From assembly GCA_024401415.1 (NCBI GenBank), contig JAKSLC010000013.1, positions 1-34,555 on the forward strand: a stretch of DNA of 34,555 bases, read 5' to 3'. Made by a program: the position numbers and the translations under genes. The stretch's first letter is position 1; each line of letters opens with the position of its first letter. Shown here piece by piece: positions 1 to 6,527 of the stretch. The DNA is from Bacteroidales bacterium (GTDB lineage: Bacteria; Bacteroidota; Bacteroidia; Bacteroidales; Marinilabiliaceae). The notes beneath the pieces are model-generated. The model did not search any database, was not told the DNA's origin, and saw nothing but the letters and a program-made list of their open reading frames with translations.

Positions 1-939
1 GAGGCTACAACAGCATTCAACGATCCTACAGTATTCATAGAGAAATATCTTCAGAATCCAAAACATATTGAGTTTCAGATTGTAGCTGATAAGTTCGGCA
101 ATGTAGTTCACCTTGGTGAGCGTGAGTGCTCTATTCAGCGTAAGCATCAGAAACTTATGGAAGAGGCGCCATCTCCAGCATTGACAGAGGAGATGCGTGA
201 GAAGATGGCTACAGCAGCTGTTAACCTTGCAAAGGAGGCTGGATATGAGAGCCTTGGAACAGTTGAGTTCCTTCTTGATGCGCAAGGTAACTTCTTCTTC
301 ATGGAGATGAATACACGTATCCAGGTAGAGCATCCTGTTACAGAGATGATTACAGGTCTCAACCTTGTGGAACTTCAGTTGCTCATTGCCTCGGGCGAGA
401 AATTGCCAGTTGAGCAGAAAGACATCAAGCTTAACGGTTGGGCTATTGAGTGTCGTATCAATGCAGAGGATGTTCAGGGTGGGTTCACTCCATCTATCGG
501 TTTGATCAAGAATCTCCGTTTGCCATCGGACAACAATATCCGTATTGATTCGGGTGTGCGTGTTGGTACAGAGATTACTCCATTCTTTGACTCAATGATT
601 GCTAAGCTCATTGTACATGGAAAGGACAGAAATGATGCTATCGACCTTTCGCTCCGCAGTTTGCAGCATTTCTCGGTAATGGGAGTTAAGACCACTATAC
701 CATTCTGCAAGCAAGTGCTTCATAATGAAGTGTTCCGTAAGGGCGATTTCAATACAGCATTCATTGAGAAAGTTCTTGGTGATAACTTGATATATAAAGA
801 GCCTCATGAGGATCTTATTGCTGCACTCTTTGCAGTGTCGACATACAATCACGATAATGACTTTATCGGTGATGGTGAGGATACACCAGAGGCAGGCATG
901 GATCCATGGGTACTTCAGAAGCGAATCCGTCACTTGTAA
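1..939 (+). CDS. accC: Biotin carboxylase subunit, C-terminal part (5' end cut by window)
   Basis: The reading frame is open from base 1 to the TAA at 937-939, giving 312 residues; the start lies outside the window. It is the ATP-grasp biotin carboxylase that carboxylates biotin on a carrier protein using bicarbonate and ATP. Seen directly: the stretch FMEMNTRIQVEHPVTEM, typical of the active site (metal-binding Glu/Asn and the biotin-binding Arg region), then ECRINAED and a biotin carboxylase C-terminal domain. The next gene, 14 bases downstream, encodes the biotin carrier, so the two form an operon. In Bacteroidetes such pairs usually belong to an acetyl-CoA or propionyl-CoA carboxylase with a separate carboxyltransferase. 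No carboxyltransferase gene is visible here, so the acyl-CoA substrate cannot be decided. The family is certain; the symbol is by general usage. Confidence 0.93.
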   Translation, partial: EATTAFNDPTVFIEKYLQNPKHIEFQIVADKFGNVVHLGERECSIQRKHQKLMEEAPSPALTEEMREKMATAAVNLAKEAGYESLGTVEFLLDAQGNFFFMEMNTRIQVEHPVTEMITGLNLVELQLLIASGEKLPVEQKDIKLNGWAIECRINAEDVQGGFTPSIGLIKNLRLPSDNNIRIDSGVRVGTEITPFFDSMIAKLIVHGKDRNDAIDLSLRSLQHFSVMGVKTTIPFCKQVLHNEVFRKGDFNTAFIEKVLGDNLIYKEPHEDLIAALFAVSTYNHDNDFIGDGEDTPEAGMDPWVLQKRIRHL

Positions 940-953
940 TAAGGAATTGAATC

Positions 954-1481
954 ATGAACAGCAATATACAGAATAGAACCTTGATAGCTGTGGGTCCAAA
1001 TGAAGAGACCTATGAGTTTCAGGTAGATAATAAATATCAGTTCAGCACTAAGGGTCAGAAACTCAAAGTGGAGATGATAGAAGAGGCAGATGGTATTCTT
1101 CTATTTGCGTGCGAGGGTGTACGTTATCCAGTAGAGATTGTGTCTGCCAAGCAGAACAATTATGAGGTGATGGTTAATGGTGTGTCTTATAACTTTACTA
1201 TTGAGACACCGTTCTCGCTCAAGCGCCGTCAGATTTTGGCAGCCAACAAACCAGTGAGCGACACTGAGGAGGTGCGCACGCCAATGCCTGGTAAAATTGT
1301 TTCAGTAGCTGTAAAAGTTGGCCAAGAGGTTAAGCAAGGAGACCCTATCCTGGTTCTTGAGGCTATGAAGATGCAGAATACGCTTACAGCTCCTATAAAT
1401 GGTGTTGTGACAACAGTTAAGGCGAGAGAGGCTACAAATGTCGGTAAGGACGAGCTTCTTGTTGAGATTAAGCGTCAGTAA
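954..1481 (+). CDS. Biotin carboxyl carrier protein / biotin-lipoyl domain protein
   Basis: A 175-residue protein with a C-terminal biotinyl domain (about residues 107-175). The biotin-accepting motif EAMKM is at 136-140, with Lys139 the expected biotinylated lysine, and is preceded by the usual TPMPGKI entry strand. The N-terminal hundred residues form a separate domain of the kind seen in carriers of acyl-CoA carboxylases and decarboxylases. It shuttles carboxybiotin between the biotin carboxylase encoded just upstream and a carboxyltransferase not seen here. The ATG at 954 follows the upstream stop by 14 bases, indicating co-transcription, and a terminator hairpin lies 25 bases after the stop. 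Because such carriers occur in both acetyl-CoA and propionyl-CoA carboxylases, no gene symbol is given. Confidence 0.9.
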   Translation: MNSNIQNRTLIAVGPNEETYEFQVDNKYQFSTKGQKLKVEMIEEADGILLFACEGVRYPVEIVSAKQNNYEVMVNGVSYNFTIETPFSLKRRQILAANKPVSDTEEVRTPMPGKIVSVAVKVGQEVKQGDPILVLEAMKMQNTLTAPINGVVTTVKAREATNVGKDELLVEIKRQ

Positions 1482-1506
1482 TAGACTGATTCGTTTTATG
1501 GAATAT

Positions 1507-1539
1507 CCCCTAGTCAGCGTGTCTGGCTAGGGGATTTTT
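1507..1539 (+). terminator. Rho-independent terminator of the carboxylase operon
   Basis: An 11-base-pair stem (1507-1517 with 1523-1533, one G-U pair) with a five-base loop is followed by a run of five T's. It sits 25 bases after the biotin carrier stop codon, as expected for the end of the operon. Confidence 0.85.
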
Positions 1540-1644
1540 GGTTTCGTCCCCTTGCTCCATCCTCCAAACACAACTAAGTAGTAAGTGTGAGTGCAGACAT
1601 TGGGGCTGTGGAGTCTAGATGGGAATATAAATAGCATTGATTGG

Positions 1645-1757
1645 CACGGCTCTTTCATTTAAGATAGAAGTATATGTCTGCGTTAAGTCTGTATTAAGCG
1701 AGGTATAATGTTGCTCGCAGTTTTTTCTTGAAAATGATGTTAAATGAAAGGACCGTG
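1645..1757. repeat. Inverted-repeat unit sharing a 17-base motif with 17586-17602
   Basis: The arms 1645-1660 and 1742-1757 are reverse complements at 14 of 16 positions. The left arm plus one base (CACGGCTCTTTCATTTA) is identical to 17586-17602, where a degenerate reverse-complement partner is also found about 270 bases downstream. Finding paired copies in two unrelated intergenic regions argues against chance. No transposase or target-site duplication was recognised. Confidence 0.5.
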
Positions 1758-1808
1758 GTTGATTTGAATTTTTTTGGCATTAGGTAAGAGTTTGGTGTAA
1801 GGGGAAGT

Positions 1809-1816
1809 TAGTTTTG
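1809..1816 (+). promoter_or_regulatory. Putative Bacteroidetes -7 promoter box
   Basis: TAGTTTTG matches the TAnnTTTG consensus exactly and lies 20 bases before the ATG at 1837. No -33 element is seen at the expected distance; the nearest TTTG (1791-1794) is only 14 bases upstream, so the match is moderate. Confidence 0.4.
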
Positions 1817-1836
1817 CAGCAAAAATAGATGAAGTT

Positions 1837-2376
1837 ATGAGTACGAGAGCATGTTTTTATATTCAGAAGAGTGAGGAGTTCTTCTTGGGGGCTTATTTTC
1901 ATTATGATGGTTATCCTAGTGGGTTGGGGAGATGGTTGTATGAGGAGGAGATGTGTGGTGGAGTGTGTGAGTTCTTGGATAGGGCGCTGAGTTATCTGGA
2001 TGAAGAGTGCGCGTTGCAGTGTTTCAGCATGGAGCAGGTGGAGAGAAGAACATTGAACTCTGATGTGGAGTGGTGCTATGTCAAGATGCTGGATGGTCAT
2101 TGGAAGGTTGCCAGGTGCTCGTGGGTTGTTTGTAGGGGTACAGAGACTGGTTTTGAGCGTACTTTTGAGTGGAAGAACAAGAGTTTGTTGGATTTGATAC
2201 ATGAAGAAAAGCCTAAGTACAGGTTTAAGTGTAAGGATAGGCGTATTAAGGTTGCGGAGGTTATAGCGTTGATTGATAGAGTGCAGAATGGTATGGAACG
2301 AAGTATATACAATGAGCGGGAGCGTGCTGTGTTGGACTTTATTCGTGATAATGCGAGTAGGCTAGTGGAAGGATAA
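1837..2376 (+). CDS. Hypothetical protein with an MSTR...YDGYPSG N-terminus
   Basis: A 179-residue soluble protein of unknown function with no signal peptide or membrane segment. It begins MSTRACFYI and carries HYDGYPSGLG at residues 22-31. From memory, a start of the form MSTR followed shortly by a DGYP motif recurs in small uncharacterised proteins of bacteria and phages, but I assign no function. The rest is rich in Cys, Trp, Glu and Arg, with a charged, probably helical C-terminus. The ATG at 1837 is chosen because the ATG at 1829 is followed almost at once by a stop. It is preceded by a plausible -7 promoter box and stands alone between a repeat-bearing intergenic region and an AAA+ ATPase gene. 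Its G-rich codons (many GTG, TGT, GAG) differ from neighbouring housekeeping genes, which hints at acquisition. Confidence 0.6.
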   Translation: MSTRACFYIQKSEEFFLGAYFHYDGYPSGLGRWLYEEEMCGGVCEFLDRALSYLDEECALQCFSMEQVERRTLNSDVEWCYVKMLDGHWKVARCSWVVCRGTETGFERTFEWKNKSLLDLIHEEKPKYRFKCKDRRIKVAEVIALIDRVQNGMERSIYNERERAVLDFIRDNASRLVEG

Positions 2377-2399
2377 TGGGGCTTGGAAGTTGGTTTTGG

Positions 2400-2486
2400 T
2401 TTATTGCCGATAAATAAAAATGGTGGAATTTGTTTATTTGCAGTAAATAAAAATGGGTGATTTTATTTGGTGTCGATAAACAAAAT
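2400..2486 (+). promoter_or_regulatory. Three dyad repeats over the ATPase promoter (putative operator)
   Basis: Three related units occur at 2400-2425, 2433-2459 and 2462-2486, each of the form TTTATT, a short spacer, then (A)AATAAA or AAACAAA. The middle unit is a perfect 7-base dyad (TTTATTT, five bases, AAATAAA). The first two also share the tail AAAAATGG. The third overlaps the -33 element of the promoter of the next gene. This arrangement suggests operator sites, possibly for autoregulation; the binding protein is unknown. Confidence 0.5.
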
Positions 2487-2497
2487 ATCTATTTTTG
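2466..2497 (+). promoter_or_regulatory. Bacteroidetes-type promoter of the AAA+/DUF4143 ATPase
   Basis: TTTG at 2466-2469, a 20-base spacer, then TATTTTTG at 2490-2497 give a good match to the -33/-7 consensus. It lies 32 bases before the ATG at 2530 and overlaps the upstream TTG at 2467, which argues against TTG as the start codon. Confidence 0.65.
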
Positions 2498-2529
2498 TGT
2501 GTAGTCAAAGCATAGAAAGTGACAATATC

Positions 2530-3807
2530 ATGCAAAAGGAAGTTTTTAAGACTTTAATAAAAGAAGGGCAAGAAGAGATTCGCGACATGGATCTTTTTGA
2601 GCGTCCGTTTGAGTTTGAGGAACAAGGTCGTTATGTTCTTGTTGGTGTGCGTCAAGCCGGCAAGTCATATCTGCTGTACCAGCGAGCAAGGCAACTATTG
2701 CGAGACGGGAACAAATTGAACGAACTCGTATACATCAACTTTGATGACGAGCGTTTGCTTGGTATGAGTTCTGATGACTTTGACTTGATTCTACAGGCGT
2801 ATTTTACGATGTATGAAGGAAAGCCAATCCTATTCTTTGATGAGATCCAAAATATCGCAGGATGGGAACACTTTGCGCGCAGACTGGCCAATCAGAAATA
2901 TCAGGTCTTTATCACAGGATCCAATGCAAAGATGCTGAGTCGTGATATAGCCACAACTTTGGGCGCAAGGTATTTTGACGAAAAGGTTTTCCCTTATTCA
3001 TTTGTTGAATATCTTGGAGCAAAAGGTATAATGCTGGAGGAGGGGTGGATATATGGCAAACAGAAGAATACGGTTCAGTTGCAATTTGCCGAATATTTCA
3101 AGTGGGGAGGTTTCCCTGAATTGCTTCTTTTCAAAAACAAACGACATTGGCTTAACAGTCTATACGAAAAGATTGTACTGGGAGATGTCATACAGCGTAA
3201 CAATGTGAAGAATGAACATGCTTTGCGTCTGGCCGTTAAGCGGTTGGCAGAAAATGTGAAGCAACCTACGGCCTATACAAGATTGGCAAATATGGTCAAG
3301 AGTACGGGAGTGTCAACCAATGTCGCATCTATCATAGAATACGTGCGCTTTGTAAAGGAAGCGTGTCTAATGTTCACACTAGACAACTATGCTTCCAAGT
3401 TTGTTGAAAAAGAGACTGCAAAGAAACATTATTTTACGGATAATGGGCTGCTGAGCATTTTTCTAACAGATGCAGACACCTCTCTACTTGAAAATCTGTG
3501 TGCCATTACATTGTATAAGAAATACAATAGAGACGAAGATGCGCCACGTCTATACTATTATAACCGAAATGTCGAAGTGGATTTCTATATACCAGATGAA
3601 GGAATCGCCATTCAAGTTTCGTACAGTATAGAAGATGATGACACACGCAAGCGTGAGACATCGGCACTGTGTGCTCTTCACCAAAACACTCCGCTTACTT
3701 CTGCCATAATTATAACCTATGACGAGGAAGAACTCATTACTGCTTCGGGTCTAGAGATTCACGTTGTTCCAATATGGAAATGGCTGACAGCGGGTTGTGT
3801 TGGTTGA
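2530..3807 (+). CDS. AAA+ ATPase with C-terminal DUF4143 domain
   Basis: A 425-residue protein. The N-terminal P-loop domain has Walker A GVRQAGKS (residues 39-46), Walker B ILFFDE (100-105) and a sensor-like FITGSN (127-132). The C-terminal part has YFTDNGLLSIFL and the DUF4143 signature EVDFYI...IAIQVSYS, a fold related to PD-(D/E)xK nucleases. The final catalytic Lys expected of an active nuclease (E-V-K) is replaced in QVSYS, so nuclease activity is doubtful. Such ATPases are abundant in Bacteroidetes and many are called simply ATP-binding protein; their biological role is not established. The frame stays open upstream to a TTG at 2467, but that codon lies inside the promoter, so the ATG at 2530 is preferred. 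The gene is monocistronic and preceded by three dyad repeats. Its codon use differs somewhat from flanking core genes. Confidence 0.85.
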   Translation: MQKEVFKTLIKEGQEEIRDMDLFERPFEFEEQGRYVLVGVRQAGKSYLLYQRARQLLRDGNKLNELVYINFDDERLLGMSSDDFDLILQAYFTMYEGKPILFFDEIQNIAGWEHFARRLANQKYQVFITGSNAKMLSRDIATTLGARYFDEKVFPYSFVEYLGAKGIMLEEGWIYGKQKNTVQLQFAEYFKWGGFPELLLFKNKRHWLNSLYEKIVLGDVIQRNNVKNEHALRLAVKRLAENVKQPTAYTRLANMVKSTGVSTNVASIIEYVRFVKEACLMFTLDNYASKFVEKETAKKHYFTDNGLLSIFLTDADTSLLENLCAITLYKKYNRDEDAPRLYYYNRNVEVDFYIPDEGIAIQVSYSIEDDDTRKRETSALCALHQNTPLTSAIIITYDEEELITASGLEIHVVPIWKWLTAGCVG

Positions 3808-3855
3808 GGTATTACAAGGTGAAAAGTGGAAAACATCATGTATTAAAAAAAGTGT

Positions 3856-3863
3856 TATATTTG
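3856..3863 (+). promoter_or_regulatory. Putative -7 promoter box upstream of fabG
   Basis: TATATTTG matches the TAnnTTTG consensus and lies 67 bases before the fabG ATG. No clear TTG is seen at the -33 position. It probably drives fabG-dnaX. Confidence 0.5.
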
Positions 3864-3930
3864 CGCGTCCGATTGTGTTCAGTTGGGACTTTAACCGAAT
3901 ATTAATAATCAAAAGAAAATACATCACGAC

Positions 3931-4677
3931 ATGAAATTGTTGGAAGGTAAGACAGCCATCGTAACAGGTGCTGCACGCGGTATCGGTAAGGCTATCGCTC
4001 TTAAGTTTGCTTCTGAGGGCGCAAACATTGCATTCACAGATCTCAATATTGACGAGAACGCACAGAAGACAGAGGCAGAGATTGCTGCTTTTGGTGTGAA
4101 GGTTAAGGGTTATGCTTCAAATGCAGCTAACTTTGAGGAGACACACAATGTAGTAAACCAGATTCTTGCTGATTTTGGCTCTATTGATATTCTCGTTAAC
4201 AATGCAGGTATCACAAAAGACGGTCTTATGATGCGTATGACAGAGGCACAGTGGGATGCTGTTCTCACAGTAAACCTCAAGTCGGCTTTCAACTTCATCC
4301 ACGCATGTACACCAATCATGGCGAAGCAGCGTAAGGGTTCTATCATCAACATGTCATCAGTAGTAGGTGTTCATGGTAACGCTGGACAGTGTAACTACTC
4401 TGCATCAAAGGCAGGTATGATAGGCTTGGCAAAGTCTATTGCACAGGAGATGGGTTCGCGCGGTATTCGTGCTAATGCGATTGCTCCAGGCTTCATCATT
4501 ACAGACATGACAGCACAGCTTCCTGAGGCAGTACGTGAGGAGTGGGCAAAGAAGATTCCACTTCGCAGAGGCGGTACACCAGAGGATATTGCAGAGTGTG
4601 CTACATTCCTTGCATCTGATATGTCATCGTACATCAGCGGTCAGGTTATCCAAGTTGATGGTGGCATGAATATGTAA
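3931..4677 (+). CDS. fabG: 3-oxoacyl-[acyl-carrier-protein] reductase
   Basis: A 248-residue short-chain dehydrogenase/reductase that reduces 3-oxoacyl-ACP with NADPH in fatty acid elongation in the cytoplasm. Seen: the cofactor-binding TGAARGIG at 12-19, NNAG at 90-93, Asn115, and the catalytic Ser143, Tyr156 and Lys160 in the order S-x12-YSASK. The C-terminus ends in SGQVIQVDGG, the usual FabG substrate-loop tail. Length and motifs match E. coli FabG closely. The ATG at 3931 is clear from the alignment of MKLLEGKTAIVTG. dnaX begins only 26 bases after the stop, so the two are probably co-transcribed. Other SDR enzymes share the core motifs, but overall similarity to FabG is high. Confidence 0.93.
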   Translation: MKLLEGKTAIVTGAARGIGKAIALKFASEGANIAFTDLNIDENAQKTEAEIAAFGVKVKGYASNAANFEETHNVVNQILADFGSIDILVNNAGITKDGLMMRMTEAQWDAVLTVNLKSAFNFIHACTPIMAKQRKGSIINMSSVVGVHGNAGQCNYSASKAGMIGLAKSIAQEMGSRGIRANAIAPGFIITDMTAQLPEAVREEWAKKIPLRRGGTPEDIAECATFLASDMSSYISGQVIQVDGGMNM

Positions 4678-4703
4678 TTATTGGATTACAAAGCGAAATC
4701 AAA

Positions 4704-5807
4704 TTGGATTACGTAGTATCAGCGAGAAAGTATCGTCCAGCGACGTTTGAGTCCGTTGTAGGTCAGAAGAGCATCACACAGACGCTTCGCAATGCGGTGC
4801 GCACTGGGCAGATAGCTCATGCGTACCTATTCTGCGGTCCGCGAGGCGTGGGGAAGACGACATGTGCTCGAATCTTTGCAAAGACAATCAACTGTTTGAA
4901 CCCAGGTCCAGACAATGAGGTATGTAACGAATGTGAGTCGTGCAAGGCATTCAACGAGAACAGATCGTTTTCTATCCATGAACTTGATGCAGCGTCGAAC
5001 AATTCTGTTGACGATATAAGAACGCTGATAGAGAACGTCCGCATACCACCTCAAGTCGGCAAATACTCAGTGTATATTGTTGATGAGGTTCATATGCTCT
5101 CTACCCAAGCCTTTAATGCCTTTTTGAAGACATTGGAGGAACCTCTGCCATACGTTAAGTTCATATTGGCTACGACAGAGAAGCATAAGATATTGCCTAC
5201 AATTATTTCTCGATGTCAGGTATTTGATTTCAACCGAATTACGGTACCTGATGTTGTGGAGTACCTTTCCTACATTGCGGGAAAAGAGGGTATCACGGTT
5301 GAGAATGAGGGCTTGAGCATCATAGCTCAAAAAGCTGATGGCGGTATGCGAGATGCGCTTTCGTTATTTGATCAGATAGTTGCCTTCTCTGGAGGACAGG
5401 TTACCTATAAGAATGTAGTTCAAAATCTGAACGTTTTGGACTACGATATATTCTTTGGGGTAATAGATCATCTTAATGAGCATGATTATCTAGCTGCGAT
5501 GCTTGATTTTGATGCTGTAGTACGTCGTGGATTTGATGCTCTCAACTTTTTGAGTGGATTGACCCACCACTTACGCAATCTGCTTGTTGCCCGAGACCCC
5601 AAAAGTGTTCAGCTTCTTGATGTATCAGAGCAGACTGCGCAGAGATATATACAGCAAGCGCAATCGATGCAGCCACAGCAAATAATAGGTCTCATAGAGA
5701 TTTTGGCGTCATATGAGGTAGGGTATCGTGCTTCGCGAGACAAGCGACAGCACGTGGAGTTTGCGCTCCTCAAGGCTGCCATGCTAGGCGACGAAAAAAA
5801 AAAGTAG
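4704..5807 (+). CDS. dnaX: DNA polymerase III gamma subunit (dnaX zero frame; ends at slippery site)
   Basis: A 367-residue clamp-loader ATPase in the zero frame. Seen: Walker A GPRGVGKT (45-52), four zinc-ligand Cys (64, 74, 77, 80), Walker B with DEVH (127-130), sensor 1 ATTE (156-159) and SRC (169-171, with the arginine finger), then the lid and collar domains. The start is TTG at 4704: no in-frame ATG exists between the fabG stop and the conserved VVSARKYRP. The frame ends GDEKKK-TAG immediately after ten A's (5794-5803). The continuation in the -1 frame (5804-6484) encodes the C-terminal part normally fused to DnaX, so full-length tau (about 593 residues) needs a -1 shift. Programmed gamma/tau synthesis is known from E. 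coli (ribosomal slip on A AAA AAG) and Thermus (transcriptional slippage); here it is inferred. An indel in the homopolymer is the alternative. Confidence 0.9.
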   Translation: MDYVVSARKYRPATFESVVGQKSITQTLRNAVRTGQIAHAYLFCGPRGVGKTTCARIFAKTINCLNPGPDNEVCNECESCKAFNENRSFSIHELDAASNNSVDDIRTLIENVRIPPQVGKYSVYIVDEVHMLSTQAFNAFLKTLEEPLPYVKFILATTEKHKILPTIISRCQVFDFNRITVPDVVEYLSYIAGKEGITVENEGLSIIAQKADGGMRDALSLFDQIVAFSGGQVTYKNVVQNLNVLDYDIFFGVIDHLNEHDYLAAMLDFDAVVRRGFDALNFLSGLTHHLRNLLVARDPKSVQLLDVSEQTAQRYIQQAQSMQPQQIIGLIEILASYEVGYRASRDKRQHVEFALLKAAMLGDEKKK

Positions 5808-5819
5808 TTGAACAACTAC
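5794..5819 (+). promoter_or_regulatory. Putative programmed frameshift or slippage site in dnaX
   Basis: Ten A's (5794-5803) followed by G create the heptamer A AAA AAG in frame at 5798-5804, the same heptamer used in E. coli dnaX. A perfect inverted repeat, GTAGTTGAACAACTAC (5804-5819), abuts it. AGG at 5786-5788 lies nine bases before the heptamer, near where E. coli has a stimulatory Shine-Dalgarno sequence. A -1 slip enters the long downstream frame. The hairpin starts closer to the heptamer than in E. coli. Confidence 0.6.
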
Positions 5820-6484
5820 GTGCCCTTTCTCAAAAGACGGGGTATGATCCATATTCTACAACGGCGGTAGTGTCTAGTCCACAACAGGCTAGACCTGCTG
5901 CTGTTTCTATTTCCACACCACAACCACAAATCCAACAACCAAATCCGCAACAAACACCGGCACCCCCTCAATCAGTGTCGAAGACATCGCTAAGTAGCAT
6001 GCTTTCGCAAGCGCGAACACAGCGACAGCAGATTTCGGCAGAACCTAAGACATTGACACCTGCCGCTGAATCACAGACGGTTCAGCAAGACGGTCAGGCA
6101 TCGGCGATATCAACTATAGAGCGAGTAGACCCATCGAAATTGTGGGATGCATGGCAGAAATATATGATCATGATAAAGCAGACGAACGGTCAGCTATATG
6201 GATCTATGAATGTCGGTCCCCAGTTATCTTCGGATGGAATTACAGTGGAAGTGCGAATAGCATCGGAATTTGAACGAAGTAATATAGAGTCAAACAAAGA
6301 ACTATTTGCATTTTTACGGAAAGAGACCGGAAATAACCATTTGATGGTAAAAGCCGTAATAGACGCTGATATCGCTAAGAGGAGAGAGGTAGTTTATACA
6401 GCAACTCAGAAATTCGATAAGATGCGTGCTAGTAATTCATATCTTGATACATTTATGAAAAAACTAGGGCTGCCTGTTGATTAA
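5804..6484 (+). CDS. dnaX: DNA polymerase III tau-specific C-terminal region (dnaX -1 frame)
   Basis: A 226-codon open frame that begins at the slippery run and continues VVEQLRALSQKTGYDPYS, then a Pro/Gln/Ser-rich linker (about 5870-6060) and a compact C-terminal domain starting near KLWDAWQKYM. Linker plus small terminal domain is the expected layout of the tau tail, which contacts the replicase core and helicase. The first in-frame start-like codon (GTG at 5870) falls inside the linker, with no sign of a promoter or ribosome site, so independent translation is unlikely. It should be read as the -1 frame continuation of the 4704-5807 gene, giving a tau of about 593 residues, the usual size for Bacteroidetes DnaX. 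If the A-run in the genome is really 8 or 11, the two pieces form one uninterrupted gene. Confidence 0.8.
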   Translation, partial: VVEQLRALSQKTGYDPYSTTAVVSSPQQARPAAVSISTPQPQIQQPNPQQTPAPPQSVSKTSLSSMLSQARTQRQQISAEPKTLTPAAESQTVQQDGQASAISTIERVDPSKLWDAWQKYMIMIKQTNGQLYGSMNVGPQLSSDGITVEVRIASEFERSNIESNKELFAFLRKETGNNHLMVKAVIDADIAKRREVVYTATQKFDKMRASNSYLDTFMKKLGLPVD

Positions 6485-6527
6485 TTGAACTTTGCGTTTA
6501 TTATAATACTCTTATTCTTGGACGACT

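Larger units (their letters stand above)
1540..1836. other. Intergenic region with an imperfect inverted repeat
   Basis: No credible gene is present between the terminator and the next start. The sequence CACGGCTCTTTCATTT at 1645-1660 returns as its reverse complement at 1742-1757 with two adjacent mismatches, enclosing about 80 bases. The same motif occurs exactly in the intergenic region near 17586. A possible promoter box lies at 1809-1816. The nature of the 113-base inverted-repeat unit is unknown; it could be a small non-autonomous repeat element or a regulatory RNA or site. Confidence 0.5.

Noticed and set aside
2467..2529. Upstream TTG start extending the ATPase by 21 residues
   Set aside because: The TTG falls in the -33 promoter element and the added residues are not conserved-looking; ATG 2530 fits better.
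6491..6520. Promoter for the amylase gene
   Set aside because: The boxes (TTTG, TATTCTTG) are imperfect and would place the transcript start almost at the ATG, so it was not listed as a feature.
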